Assembly (NCBI GenBank): GCA_020634245.1
Contig: JACKCC010000015.1
Location: forward strand, 186,001-250,000
Reading direction: 5' to 3'
Length of the DNA stretch: 64,000 nt
From: Ardenticatenaceae bacterium
GTDB taxonomy: Bacteria; Chloroflexota; Anaerolineae; Promineifilales; Promineifilaceae
Shown: positions 24,930 to 32,668 of the stretch, one piece after another
How the letters are laid out: each line of letters opens with the position of its first letter
Numbering within the stretch: the first letter of the stretch is position 1
Notes under the pieces: generated by a model
The model's input: the letters and a program-made list of their open reading frames with translations, nothing else
Told to the model about the DNA's origin: nothing
Database searches by the model: none
Program-made: the position numbers and the translations under genes

Positions 24930-25868
24930 TTACTTATCTCGATTGAGCACCAAGTCGATCAAACTTTCCAATTCGTTGCGCATGGGTGAGGGTGGAATGT
25001 TGGCCAACGCTAACCGCGCCCGACGGGCGGTTTCTGCAGCCTGCAAACGAGCCACTTCCACAGCGCCGGAATCCCGAAGTTGTTCCATCATCGCTTTGAA
25101 CGGATCGATGGCTGCCGTGGCGACGGTTGTTTCTTCGATAACGGCCGTTCCGCCATTTTGCGCCGCCATCACCCCACGATTTTGAACTAAATCGGTACCA
25201 ATCGGTTTGCCCATCTTTTCCGGGTCGCCAATAATGTCCAAAATATCATCGACGATTTGGAACGTCAGGCCCAGGTTGTAGGCGTAGGTGGTTAGCGCCT
25301 CAATCAATTCATCATCCGCTCCGGCTAGACGTGCACCCATATTGGCGCCAGCTTCAAAAAGACTGGCCGTTTTGCGGGCGATAATCGTCTTGTAAGTTTC
25401 CCGATCCATCGTGCCAGCCTTCGCTACAGCGGCCTGGAGCGTTTCCCCTTCCACCAGCTTAATGCAGGCATCAGCCATGATTTCATTGTAAGTGTTGCCA
25501 TAGGGAGCCATCAATTCATACACTTTGGTGAAGAGATAGTCACCGGCAAGCAGTGCAAAGGTGCGGCCCCACCGGGCATGAACGGTGATCTTGCCCCGCC
25601 GGGTCAGGCTGTGGTCGTTAATGTCGTCGTGAACCAGGGTGGCGGTATGTACCATTTCCAACGCGGCAGCCATGGGTACGGCCGTCATAAAATCCTGCCC
25701 GCCGGCCGCCAAATAAGCCATCAATGCCAATCGGGGCCGGATCCGTTTGCCGCCCGACGAAATTATGTGCTGGCTGGCATCCCTCAGGACCTCCACATCA
25801 CTATCAACGATAGTATGCAGCTTTTCCTCTACCGCCTGCATCCCTTCGTCTATTAATTTATTTACCAT
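24930..25868 (-). CDS. Polyprenyl diphosphate synthase
   Basis: A trans-prenyltransferase of about 312 residues that adds isopentenyl diphosphate units to an allylic diphosphate. The first Asp-rich motif is VHDDINDHS and the second is VDDILDIIGD. GGKRIRPRLAL binds the substrate. The residues before the first motif (LEMVHTATLVHDD) are small or medium, suggesting a long product, as in quinone side-chain or geranylgeranyl synthases; chain length cannot be fixed. A loop near residue 240 (NGGTAVIEETTVATAAI) is an insertion relative to usual members and carries an ACGGCCGT copy. AAGGTG precedes the ATG at 25868. Confidence 0.92.
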   Translation of the reverse strand: MVNKLIDEGMQAVEEKLHTIVDSDVEVLRDASQHIISSGGKRIRPRLALMAYLAAGGQDFMTAVPMAAALEMVHTATLVHDDINDHSLTRRGKITVHARWGRTFALLAGDYLFTKVYELMAPYGNTYNEIMADACIKLVEGETLQAAVAKAGTMDRETYKTIIARKTASLFEAGANMGARLAGADDELIEALTTYAYNLGLTFQIVDDILDIIGDPEKMGKPIGTDLVQNRGVMAAQNGGTAVIEETTVATAAIDPFKAMMEQLRDSGAVEVARLQAAETARRARLALANIPPSPMRNELESLIDLVLNRDK

Positions 25869-25985
25869 AATATTCACCTTGTTCACAACTTTCAATTTTT
25901 TTTGAACGCTCTTACCGAATTATAAGATCGCTGTCTATCGTAGTCAAGAAATTTGTGAAAGAAATCTCAATTGTATAATCACCCT

Positions 25986-26013
25986 TTCACACGTACTTAT
26001 TGAAGCCTATAAT
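25986..26013 (+). promoter_or_regulatory. Putative xpt promoter
   Basis: TTCACA (25986-25991) and TATAAT (26008-26013) are 16 bp apart, close to the sigma-70 consensus. This implies a leader of about 160 nt before xpt. Confidence 0.45.
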
Positions 26014-26019
26014 TATAAC

Positions 26020-26180
26020 GAAGAGTCGATTCAGGGGTAGCTGAGGTCTCTTTTCAAAGCGAGTATTAAGTACCGGTTCATAAAAGAATGTTAACAACAA
26101 TGAAAACGGAGCGCAGTCTGCCAGACCGCAAGGGGCAAGCAAACTGCTCCCGCTCCTATTTTCGAAGGAGATAATCGGAT
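26020..26180 (+). ncRNA. Structured 5' leader of xpt (possible regulatory RNA)
   Basis: The leader contains nested pairings: GGAGCG (26108-26113) with CGCTCC (26151-26156), enclosing CAGT/ACTG and a TGCC/GGCA inner stem. CTCC at the end of this hairpin could also pair with the AAGGAG ribosome binding site at 26165-26170. xpt is often controlled by a purine riboswitch, but I cannot fit the known core sequence here. Regulation is inferred from structure and length. Confidence 0.4.
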
Positions 26181-26753
26181 ATGGAAGCATTAAAAACGCG
26201 AATTTTGAACGAAGGTCAAAATTTAGGACGCGGTATTCTCAAAATCGACAGTTTTTTGAACCACCAGCTTGATGCGGAGTTGATGGAAGCTGTTGGCAGC
26301 GAGATTGCCCGTCAATTCAGCCATACCAATCCAACACGCATCGTTACCGCTGAAGTTAGCGGTATTGTACCGGCAATCATGGCCGGCAAAGCCTTAGGGA
26401 ATATTCCGGTTGTTTATGCCCGCAAACACAAGCCGATCACCATGATGGAACCTGTCTATATTGATGCCGCGCCTAGTCACACAAAAGGGGGCGAAGTCAT
26501 GTTGATGATTTCACCTGAATTCCTGCATGCTTCCGACCGCGTGTTAATCGTGGATGATTTTCTGGCCAGCGGCCGTACGATTGATGCTTTGGCTCGCATT
26601 GTACAAAACAGTGGTGCAGTCCTGGTAGGGATTGCCGCCGTTGTGGAGAAGACGTTCGAAGGTGGACGTACAGCGCTGGCTCATTGGAATGTACCTGTTT
26701 TCGCGGCCGCCACGATCACAGATATGAGCGATGGCAAGATAGTTTTGGCGTGA
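26181..26753 (+). CDS. xpt: Xanthine phosphoribosyltransferase
   Basis: A 190-residue purine salvage enzyme that converts xanthine and PRPP to XMP. The PRPP loop VLIVDDFLASGRT is clear near residues 120-132. The start MEALKTRIL and the KHKPITM segment match the Bacillus-type Xpt. AAGGAG is well placed before the ATG. guaA follows 64 bp downstream on the same strand, so XMP made by Xpt can be turned into GMP by the next gene product. Confidence 0.95.
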   Translation: MEALKTRILNEGQNLGRGILKIDSFLNHQLDAELMEAVGSEIARQFSHTNPTRIVTAEVSGIVPAIMAGKALGNIPVVYARKHKPITMMEPVYIDAAPSHTKGGEVMLMISPEFLHASDRVLIVDDFLASGRTIDALARIVQNSGAVLVGIAAVVEKTFEGGRTALAHWNVPVFAAATITDMSDGKIVLA

Positions 26754-26817
26754 GAGTGAGAGCCAGAGGAAAAATAGGCTTTTGCTGGAATTAGTTTTCG
26801 ATCTATCCTGATAAATT

Positions 26818-28386
26818 ATGAAGCATGACACGATTGTTATTCTTGATTATGGTTCGCAATATTCGCAGTTGATTGCCCGGCGGGTGCGTGAAGCCAATGT
26901 GTACAGCCAGCTTGTTTCCTGGCGTACACCGGCCGCCGAGGTCATGGCGCTGCAGCCAAATGGGTTTATTCTGAGCGGTGGCCCCAATAGTGTTTACGAC
27001 GACCATGCGCCGACACTGCCAGATTATGTACTTGGAAGCGGTTTACCAGTTTTGGGCATTTGTTATGGTATGCAATTGCTGGCTTATAAATTAGGTGGCC
27101 GGGTTGCCGGCAGCCAGCGGCGCGAATATGGACCGGCGACGTTGTTGGTTGATGTGCCGGAGAACCCAATTTTTACCGGCTGGCGATTGGAAAGCGGCGA
27201 TGATCGGGAATTTCAACAGGTGTGGATGAGTCATGGCGACAAGGTGGAAGTGCTACCGCCTGGTTTTTTGCCGCTGGCGCACACGCCTAATTCACTTTAT
27301 GCGGCGGCGGCGGATATGAAGCGGCAGTATTACGCGGTGCAGTTTCATCCTGAGGTAGTACATACGCCTCAGGGCAGCCGCCTTTTGCACAATTTTGTGC
27401 GGGATGTGTGTGGCTGTGCAGACAATTGGACGCCGGCTAATTTTATTGAGGAGCAGGTGGCGGCGATTCGAGAGCAGGTGGGGAACGGCCGTGTCGTTCT
27501 CGGCTTGAGCGGCGGCGTCGATTCGGCCGTGGCCGGGGCGCTCATCCATCGGGCGATTGGCGACCAACTGACCTGTATTTTTGTCGATCACGGTATGCTG
27601 CGCCAGGGGGAAGCGCTGCAAGTGATTGAAACATTCGAGCGGGAACAGGGGATGAAACTGGTGGCGGTTAACGCCGTCGAAGAATATCTGGAAGCATTGG
27701 ACGGCGTGACCGACCCGGAGGTTAAGCGGCGCATCATTGGCGAGAAATTCATCCGCATTTTTGAGCGGGAAGCCAATAAGCTGGGACAAATTGATTTTTT
27801 AGCGCAGGGAACGATTTACCCCGATGTGATTGAAAGTGCCGGGAAGGATAAAAAAGAGGCCCACGTCATCAAGACGCATCACAACGTAGGCGGTTTGCCT
27901 GATGATATGGATTTTGAATTAGTGGAACCGCTGAAATTGTTGTTTAAGGATGAAGTGCGGCGGTTGGGCGCAGAGTTGGGTTTGCCGGACAGCCTTGTCT
28001 GGCGGCAGCCATTTCCGGGGCCGGGGCTGGCGATCCGCTGTTTGGGCGAGATTACCTGGGAGCGGCTGGAGCGGCTGCGTCTGGCGGATGCGATTTTTGT
28101 GGAGGAACTACGCCGGGCGGACATGTTGAAATCGGGTACGCAGCAGTCGTTTGCTGTTTTGCTGCCGGTGAAGAGTGTGGGGGTGATGGGTGACGGCCGT
28201 ACCTATCAGGAAGTAGTGGCGCTGCGGTCTGTTACCACCGAAGATTTTATGACCGCTGACTGGGCGCGTCTGCCTTACGACCTGCTGGCGCACGTCAGCC
28301 GCCGTATTGTCAATGAGGTGGCCGGTGTAAACCGGGTTGTTTTTGATATTACGTCCAAACCGCCGGGAACGATTGAGTGGGAGTGA
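26818..28386 (+). CDS. guaA: GMP synthase (glutamine-hydrolysing)
   Basis: A 522-residue enzyme that makes GMP from XMP, ATP and glutamine. The N-terminal class I glutaminase has the nucleophile Cys82 (GICYGMQL) and the His-Glu pair in QFHPEVVHT. The ATP-pyrophosphatase domain has the P-loop [11 protein letters not shown] near residue 230. The C-terminal dimerisation domain ends in the conserved [13 protein letters not shown]. The length is normal for the family. It sits with xpt as a guanine nucleotide unit. Confidence 0.97.
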   Translation: MKHDTIVILDYGSQYSQLIARRVREANVYSQLVSWRTPAAEVMALQPNGFILSGGPNSVYDDHAPTLPDYVLGSGLPVLGICYGMQLLAYKLGGRVAGSQRREYGPATLLVDVPENPIFTGWRLESGDDREFQQVWMSHGDKVEVLPPGFLPLAHTPNSLYAAAADMKRQYYAVQFHPEVVHTPQGSRLLHNFVRDVCGCADNWTPANFIEEQVAAIREQVGNGRVVLGLSGGVDSAVAGALIHRAIGDQLTCIFVDHGMLRQGEALQVIETFEREQGMKLVAVNAVEEYLEALDGVTDPEVKRRIIGEKFIRIFEREANKLGQIDFLAQGTIYPDVIESAGKDKKEAHVIKTHHNVGGLPDDMDFELVEPLKLLFKDEVRRLGAELGLPDSLVWRQPFPGPGLAIRCLGEITWERLERLRLADAIFVEELRRADMLKSGTQQSFAVLLPVKSVGVMGDGRTYQEVVALRSVTTEDFMTADWARLPYDLLAHVSRRIVNEVAGVNRVVFDITSKPPGTIEWE

Positions 28387-28510
28387 GGAAAGGCAGAAGG
28401 CAGAAATCAAAAGGCGGAAGGATGATTGAGCAACTTTTGGGTGGAGCAGGCGTATTGTCGGTATAATATTTTTGCTTTGATAAATGGTAATCGTTCAGCC
28501 CCTCTGGAGA

Positions 28511-28566
28511 CTTTTGAAGTTTTTGCATCAATACAAGACTACAACCAGAAGTGGAAACTTCAAAAG
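28511..28566. repeat. 12-bp inverted repeat upstream of membrane gene pair
   Basis: CTTTTGAAGTTT (28511-28522) and AAACTTCAAAAG (28555-28566) are exact complements, 32 bp apart, 42 bp before the start codon at 28608. It could be a leader hairpin or a dispersed element. A TATAAT at 28462-28467 may be the -10 box for the downstream genes. Confidence 0.55.
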
Positions 28567-28607
28567 CCTGAACGGTTCGATAGGCGATTTTCCTGAAGGA
28601 GGAAATC

Positions 28608-29585
28608 ATGGATTTTGGTAGTTTACTGAAACGTTCTTGGAATATTGTTTGGAACAACAAGTTCTTGTTTGTGCTAGGGTTTTTAGCGGCGCTGGGCAGC
28701 GGCGGCACCAATGGCAACGGCGGCGGCCGTGGCAATTTCAATTACAATTTTGGTCCCAACGACGTACCGGCTGAAATACTGGATCAGTTGCAGCGTTTTT
28801 GGACGCAGTATGGTGCGTTGGTAATTGGTCTGGTTTGCCTGGGCATTATCGTATCCATCATTTTGTGGCTGGTGCGATTGGTGGCGCAGGCCGGCCTGAT
28901 TAGTTCGGTAGCCCGCATTGAAGCTGGCGAAAAGGTGACGTTTAGCGAAGCCTTTGCGGCTGGCGTTGGCAAATTGGGCCGGGTGATTGGGGTGAATGTG
29001 GTGATGTATGGTCCATTTACCTTGTTTGGCATTTTGGCAGGGATCGCTGGCCTGGCGACGGCCGGGGCGGCGATTGGTTCGGCCGTTAATGGAGCCAGTA
29101 ACGCAGACATTGAGGCGATGTTTGGCGGGATTGGCATCTTTTGGGTGTGTATCGGCTGTATTGGTTGCCTGATTGTGCCACTGGTTATTTTTGTGACAGC
29201 GATTTACCCATTTGCCCAGCGGGGTGCTGTTTTGCAGGATTTGGGTGTGATCGAAAGCATCCGTCACGGTTGGCAGGTGTTGAAGGCCAATACCAGTGAT
29301 GTTATTTTGCTGATTGTGCTGTTTATTGTCCTGGGCATTGTGTTTGGATTGGCGACGGTTATTGTGCTGCTTCCGTTTGCGCTGGTGTCGTTAGGCCCCG
29401 GACTTGCTTCGTTGATGATGAGCGGTGGTTCGTTTGACACAGGTAATATTTTGCTCCTGGCGGGCGGTGGTATCTGCATTGGTCTGGTAGGTGCGGCCGT
29501 TAACTCGATTATGGTGGCGTTCCGGTCAACGGCCGTTACGCTGGCGTACCAGGAATTTACAAACAAGAAAGCTGTTAGCGAGTGA
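28608..29585 (+). CDS. Polytopic membrane protein, paralogue of next gene
   Basis: A 325-residue protein with about six membrane helices. It begins MDFGSLLKRSWNIVWNNKFL, followed by a Gly/Asn-rich loop (about 28-45) between the first two helices. It resembles the membrane domain found in glycerophosphodiesterase-associated and Yip1-like proteins, with the SIRHGWQVLKANTSDVILL block repeated in the next gene as SIRQTWQVMKRQWGAIL. AGGAGG precedes the ATG. The function is unknown. Confidence 0.75.
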   Translation: MDFGSLLKRSWNIVWNNKFLFVLGFLAALGSGGTNGNGGGRGNFNYNFGPNDVPAEILDQLQRFWTQYGALVIGLVCLGIIVSIILWLVRLVAQAGLISSVARIEAGEKVTFSEAFAAGVGKLGRVIGVNVVMYGPFTLFGILAGIAGLATAGAAIGSAVNGASNADIEAMFGGIGIFWVCIGCIGCLIVPLVIFVTAIYPFAQRGAVLQDLGVIESIRHGWQVLKANTSDVILLIVLFIVLGIVFGLATVIVLLPFALVSLGPGLASLMMSGGSFDTGNILLLAGGGICIGLVGAAVNSIMVAFRSTAVTLAYQEFTNKKAVSE

Positions 29586-29650
29586 GCGAGTAGGTGGGTG
29601 GCGGGTAAAAACTGACTCGCTCACCCGTTACTGGCAAACCCGCCACACAT

Positions 29651-30562
29651 ATGGATTACGGCCGTTTACTCGTCTCTTCCTGGCAGTTTACCTGGCGGCA
29701 TAAATTTCTTTGGCCGTTTGGACTGATTTTGGCTTTAGGGAGTGTGGTAACGGCCGTTTTCCGTTTCACCTACTTACCTCAATTCATGCAATTTGTGGGC
29801 GATCCAACCGGGATCGCCCTTGATGCTTTTGTAGGAAATAATCAATATTGGACGTGGCTGTTGGGGGGAACGGCCGTACTCTTCATCCTTTCGCTTGCTT
29901 TTTGGCTGGTGTGGGCGACGGCGCAGGGAGCCATCATCACGGCCGTCAATGAGGCCGAAGCCGGTCGTTCTGTCTTCTGGCGGCAGGCGGTTGGCGGCGG
30001 AATGGCTCTGTTGGGGCGTTTCATCGCCATTGATGCGATTGTCTTTTTCCCTCTGTTTTTATTGCTTTTGCTGTTGATGCTTTTAGCCACCGGTTTGATG
30101 CTGGCCTTCACCTGGCAGATGATGCGGATCGGTTCGACGGAAACGGCCGTTACCTGGATTGTCGCCGGGCTGGCCTGTTTACTGCCTTTGACCTGTCTGC
30201 TTCTGCCCTTGGGGATGCTAACCTCGGTTTTACGTACGTTGGCGTTTCGGGAAACTGCCATTCAGCCGCAAAAAGTCCGCGCTTCAATTCGTCAGACCTG
30301 GCAGGTGATGAAACGGCAGTGGGGAGCGATTCTGGTTGTTTGGGCGCTGGTGTGGGGGATGCAGACGATTTTGAATGTGGGGATAAGCGGGCTGGCGCTG
30401 CCGTTGGGCGGGGTGACGGCCGTTGCTCCCGCGTTGGGTCGTTGGTTGGGCTGGCTGGTGGGTGTGGGAACGGCCGTGCCGCTGATGATTTGGCATACGT
30501 ATACGGCCGTTTTGTGGACAATGGTCTACCGAGATTTGGCTGAACGGCCGTACACTTCATGA
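29651..30562 (+). CDS. Polytopic membrane protein, paralogue of previous gene
   Basis: A 303-residue protein with about six membrane helices. MDYGRLLVSSWQFTWRHKFL aligns with the start of the preceding gene, so the pair arose by duplication. Nine ACGGCCGT copies lie within the gene, producing repeated Thr-Ala-Val steps (VTAVFRF, GTAVLFI, ITAVNEA, ETAVTWI, VTAVAPA, GTAVPLM, YTAVLWT). These fall mainly in or beside membrane helices where such residues are tolerated. Its stop overlaps the next start by 4 bp (ATGA). The function is unknown. Confidence 0.75.
   Translation: MDYGRLLVSSWQFTWRHKFLWPFGLILALGSVVTAVFRFTYLPQFMQFVGDPTGIALDAFVGNNQYWTWLLGGTAVLFILSLAFWLVWATAQGAIITAVNEAEAGRSVFWRQAVGGGMALLGRFIAIDAIVFFPLFLLLLLLMLLATGLMLAFTWQMMRIGSTETAVTWIVAGLACLLPLTCLLLPLGMLTSVLRTLAFRETAIQPQKVRASIRQTWQVMKRQWGAILVVWALVWGMQTILNVGISGLALPLGGVTAVAPALGRWLGWLVGVGTAVPLMIWHTYTAVLWTMVYRDLAERPYTS
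29658..30551. repeat. Densest cluster of ACGGCCGT palindromes (9 copies)
   Basis: Exact copies start at 29658, 29750, 29870, 29939, 30143, 30416, 30470, 30503 and 30544, that is nine in 894 bp. Seven are in the phase ACG-GCC-GTN (Thr-Ala-Val), one encodes Gly-Arg and one Arg-Pro. Confidence 0.95.
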
Positions 30563-31128
30563 GTACGATAATCAAATCCTGGACATCCCAACAAATTCAA
30601 GAACAGCAGGATCACCTGGTGCATATTTACCGGCAAGCTTTCAGTTTACCCCCGTACAACAAAGACGAGACTGAAGTGGCGGATTTTGCTCATTTCCTGC
30701 CGCAGCATGTCCTGCGAGACAGGTTTCGAATGGTTACGGCTCTAGAAGATCGGACTGACGAAATCGTTGGGTTTGCTTATGGATTTGCCAGCACGTCAGA
30801 CCAGTTTTTTTACCAGGAAGTTGCTAAAGTAACTCATTCCGATTTTGTGATGGCCTGGTTCTCTGACTATTTTCGACTGGTGCAAATTGCGGTATTGCCG
30901 CAGGTACAGGGGCGGGGAATTGGCAGTGCGTTACACGACCATTTGCTAAGTGGGTTGCCGCAGGCCAAAGGAATCCTGGCTACAATTGCGGCCGAAACAA
31001 ATGCTTTTCAATTATATCGCCAGCGAGGCTGGCAAGTTTTACTTCAAGAAATCTTTTTTCCTGGCGTTAATAGACCATACCAGATTATGGGGAAAGAGCT
31101 TGTGCCGCCCGAGCTTGCTGTAAGCTGA
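30559..31128 (+). CDS. GNAT family N-acetyltransferase
   Basis: A 189-residue acetyltransferase. The acetyl-CoA loop QVQGRGIGSALHDHLL follows the beta-strand LVQIAVLPQ, and ETNAFQLYRQRGWQVL is the usual C-terminal motif. The start ATG overlaps the stop of the membrane protein gene, so the two are probably translated together. The substrate is unknown. This gene has no exact ACGGCCGT copy. Confidence 0.85.
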   Translation: MSTIIKSWTSQQIQEQQDHLVHIYRQAFSLPPYNKDETEVADFAHFLPQHVLRDRFRMVTALEDRTDEIVGFAYGFASTSDQFFYQEVAKVTHSDFVMAWFSDYFRLVQIAVLPQVQGRGIGSALHDHLLSGLPQAKGILATIAAETNAFQLYRQRGWQVLLQEIFFPGVNRPYQIMGKELVPPELAVS

Positions 31129-31168
31129 TCTTCAATGGGCGCGAGCGGCACCTATAAAAGGATCTGTT

Positions 31169-32245
31169 TTACCGCCCCTGTACATCCTCAATGCGGACAC
31201 TACCGGCGGAAACATCAATGATGAGTTCCAGACCGTCGCGGCCAGCTTCATAGCCGGGCGTTTCCCAGATGCCTTCATCTTTTTGATCACCGCTGATTTG
31301 ATGGAACCGGCTTTGATCGAACGAGAAACTGCCTGCGCCGCCGTCTACCTCTACCCGTGTTTCCACACCCGGCGGCAGATAGAGAATCAGACTGCCCGCA
31401 CCGCCATCAACTTCAATTTGTTGACGGCCGTATCCCGGCAAAGTCAATTTCGTCGAACCGGCGGAAACATCCAGCATGGCGTCGTAATCACCACCGGGCA
31501 GCCAGACTTCGGTGCTGCCCGCACCACCGTCAATTTCCAGGTCGGTCAGGGTCAGCTCACGTAAGTCCAGCGAGGCCGAACCGGCTCCGACGTCCACTGT
31601 GAGGTCTGTTGCCACACTGGGATTCAAGCCGATTTGCCAACGGTCCATCTCGTTAAAGTTAGCCCAATTGGATGGATTCAAGAACCAGTTGCCATTGAAT
31701 TCGTCATCCAGGCGGACAACAGCCCGGCCATCCGAGACGTTGGTATCAAAGACCAGATCGCCCAGATAAGAAACGTCTCCCTCAATCAGGCTGCGGCTGT
31801 CATTTAACGCATAGACGTCGGCGGCAGGCATACCCAAATCGAGGGTGATAACGGCCGTTTCCACCCCTGCAACTGGCAGTTCAATATGTTCGGTTTTTAC
31901 TTCAGTCGGATTGACCGGCTCAATGCCAAAGCGGTTGAGCAGCGCGTTATCTTCTCCGAAAAAGAGGACGTAACCGAAGATGGCTACGGCGGCCAGTCCA
32001 ACCAGAGCACTTAAAAAACCACCTAGTGGCCCCGGCGCTTGCCGCACAATCACGTTAATGCCCAACAAAATCAAGGCCAGCGGCCATAGCTGCAATGCGG
32101 CCATCCAGTTCAGTCCGCCGGAAATGTAGCCCAGATTGGAAAGTAAGAAGTAAACGCCAATGGCAATCAGCACAATAGGACCGAAAAAAGAGTTGTGCCG
32201 CCGCCGGTATTGGTACTCAAATTTTTTATCAGATGGTTCAGACAT
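31169..32245 (-). CDS. LiaF-like membrane protein with beta-helix repeats
   Basis: A protein of about 358 residues. An N-terminal cytoplasmic stretch (MSEPSDKKFEYQYRRRHN) is followed by about four membrane helices of the DUF5668/LiaF type (GPIVLIAIGVYFLLSNLGYI). The outer part is a DUF4097-like beta-structure with six repeats of about 22 residues, each with a GAGS or SAGS step (VDVGAGSASLDL, IDGGAGSTEVWL, LDVSAGSTKLTL, VDGGAGSLILYL, VDGGAGSFSFDQ, IDVSAGSVRIED). LiaF proteins dampen cell-envelope stress signalling; that role is inferred. GGAGG precedes the ATG at 32245. Confidence 0.8.
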   Translation of the reverse strand: MSEPSDKKFEYQYRRRHNSFFGPIVLIAIGVYFLLSNLGYISGGLNWMAALQLWPLALILLGINVIVRQAPGPLGGFLSALVGLAAVAIFGYVLFFGEDNALLNRFGIEPVNPTEVKTEHIELPVAGVETAVITLDLGMPAADVYALNDSRSLIEGDVSYLGDLVFDTNVSDGRAVVRLDDEFNGNWFLNPSNWANFNEMDRWQIGLNPSVATDLTVDVGAGSASLDLRELTLTDLEIDGGAGSTEVWLPGGDYDAMLDVSAGSTKLTLPGYGRQQIEVDGGAGSLILYLPPGVETRVEVDGGAGSFSFDQSRFHQISGDQKDEGIWETPGYEAGRDGLELIIDVSAGSVRIEDVQGR

Positions 32246-32368
32246 GGAAAACCTCCGTCGTTTATGTTTGCCTGCTCTCATTACGCAAAGAGGGAACGGC
32301 CGTTGCAAATCTCGGCATGGTAGTGCCTGACAATGGTTGTCAAACTCCACCAAAACCCCAGCATGAGT

Positions 32369-32431
32369 AGTGCCAGGCACAGGGCGTCAGGCTATACTCA
32401 AACCAGGCCGTTCTGCCCTGTGCCTGGCACT
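32369..32431. repeat. 63-bp REP-like element, copy C
   Basis: The perfect arms AGTGCCAGGCACAGGG and CCCTGTGCCTGGCACT enclose a 31-bp centre matching copy B in reverse. It lies in the 423-bp gap between the LiaF-like gene and the EF-G-like gene. That gap also holds one ACGGCCGT copy (near 32299) and a candidate promoter at 32482. Confidence 0.88.
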
Positions 32432-32481
32432 GGTTGTAAGACTACGCCCGCTTTGACAACTCGCCCCCTTTCGCATAAAAT

Positions 32482-32510
32482 CAGACACGTTTCCTAAACA
32501 AATATATACT
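32482..32510 (+). promoter_or_regulatory. Putative promoter of the EF-G-like gene
   Basis: CAGACA (32482-32487) and TATACT (32505-32510) are 17 bp apart in an AT-rich stretch 160 bp before the EF-G-like start codon. The -35 box is weak. Confidence 0.35.
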
Positions 32511-32668
32511 AAATAGGACACTCATCAGCAGAACCTCCCCTGATGCGACAGTTAAAAATAACTGAGCTTTTCTGCCAATTAGGCTGGATTGAAAGTGAGC
32601 CGTGAAATGGGGGTGTTAACTGCAAGAGAATGACAGCCAAAATTTAATCCCGAGAGGTTCCCGAACCA

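Noticed and set aside
26020..26180. Purine riboswitch upstream of xpt
   Set aside because: The known core sequences could not be placed, so only a structured leader is claimed.
32246..32380. 45-residue N-terminal extension of the LiaF-like protein
   Set aside because: The extension runs into REP-like copy C, and a good GGAGG and ATG are at 32245.
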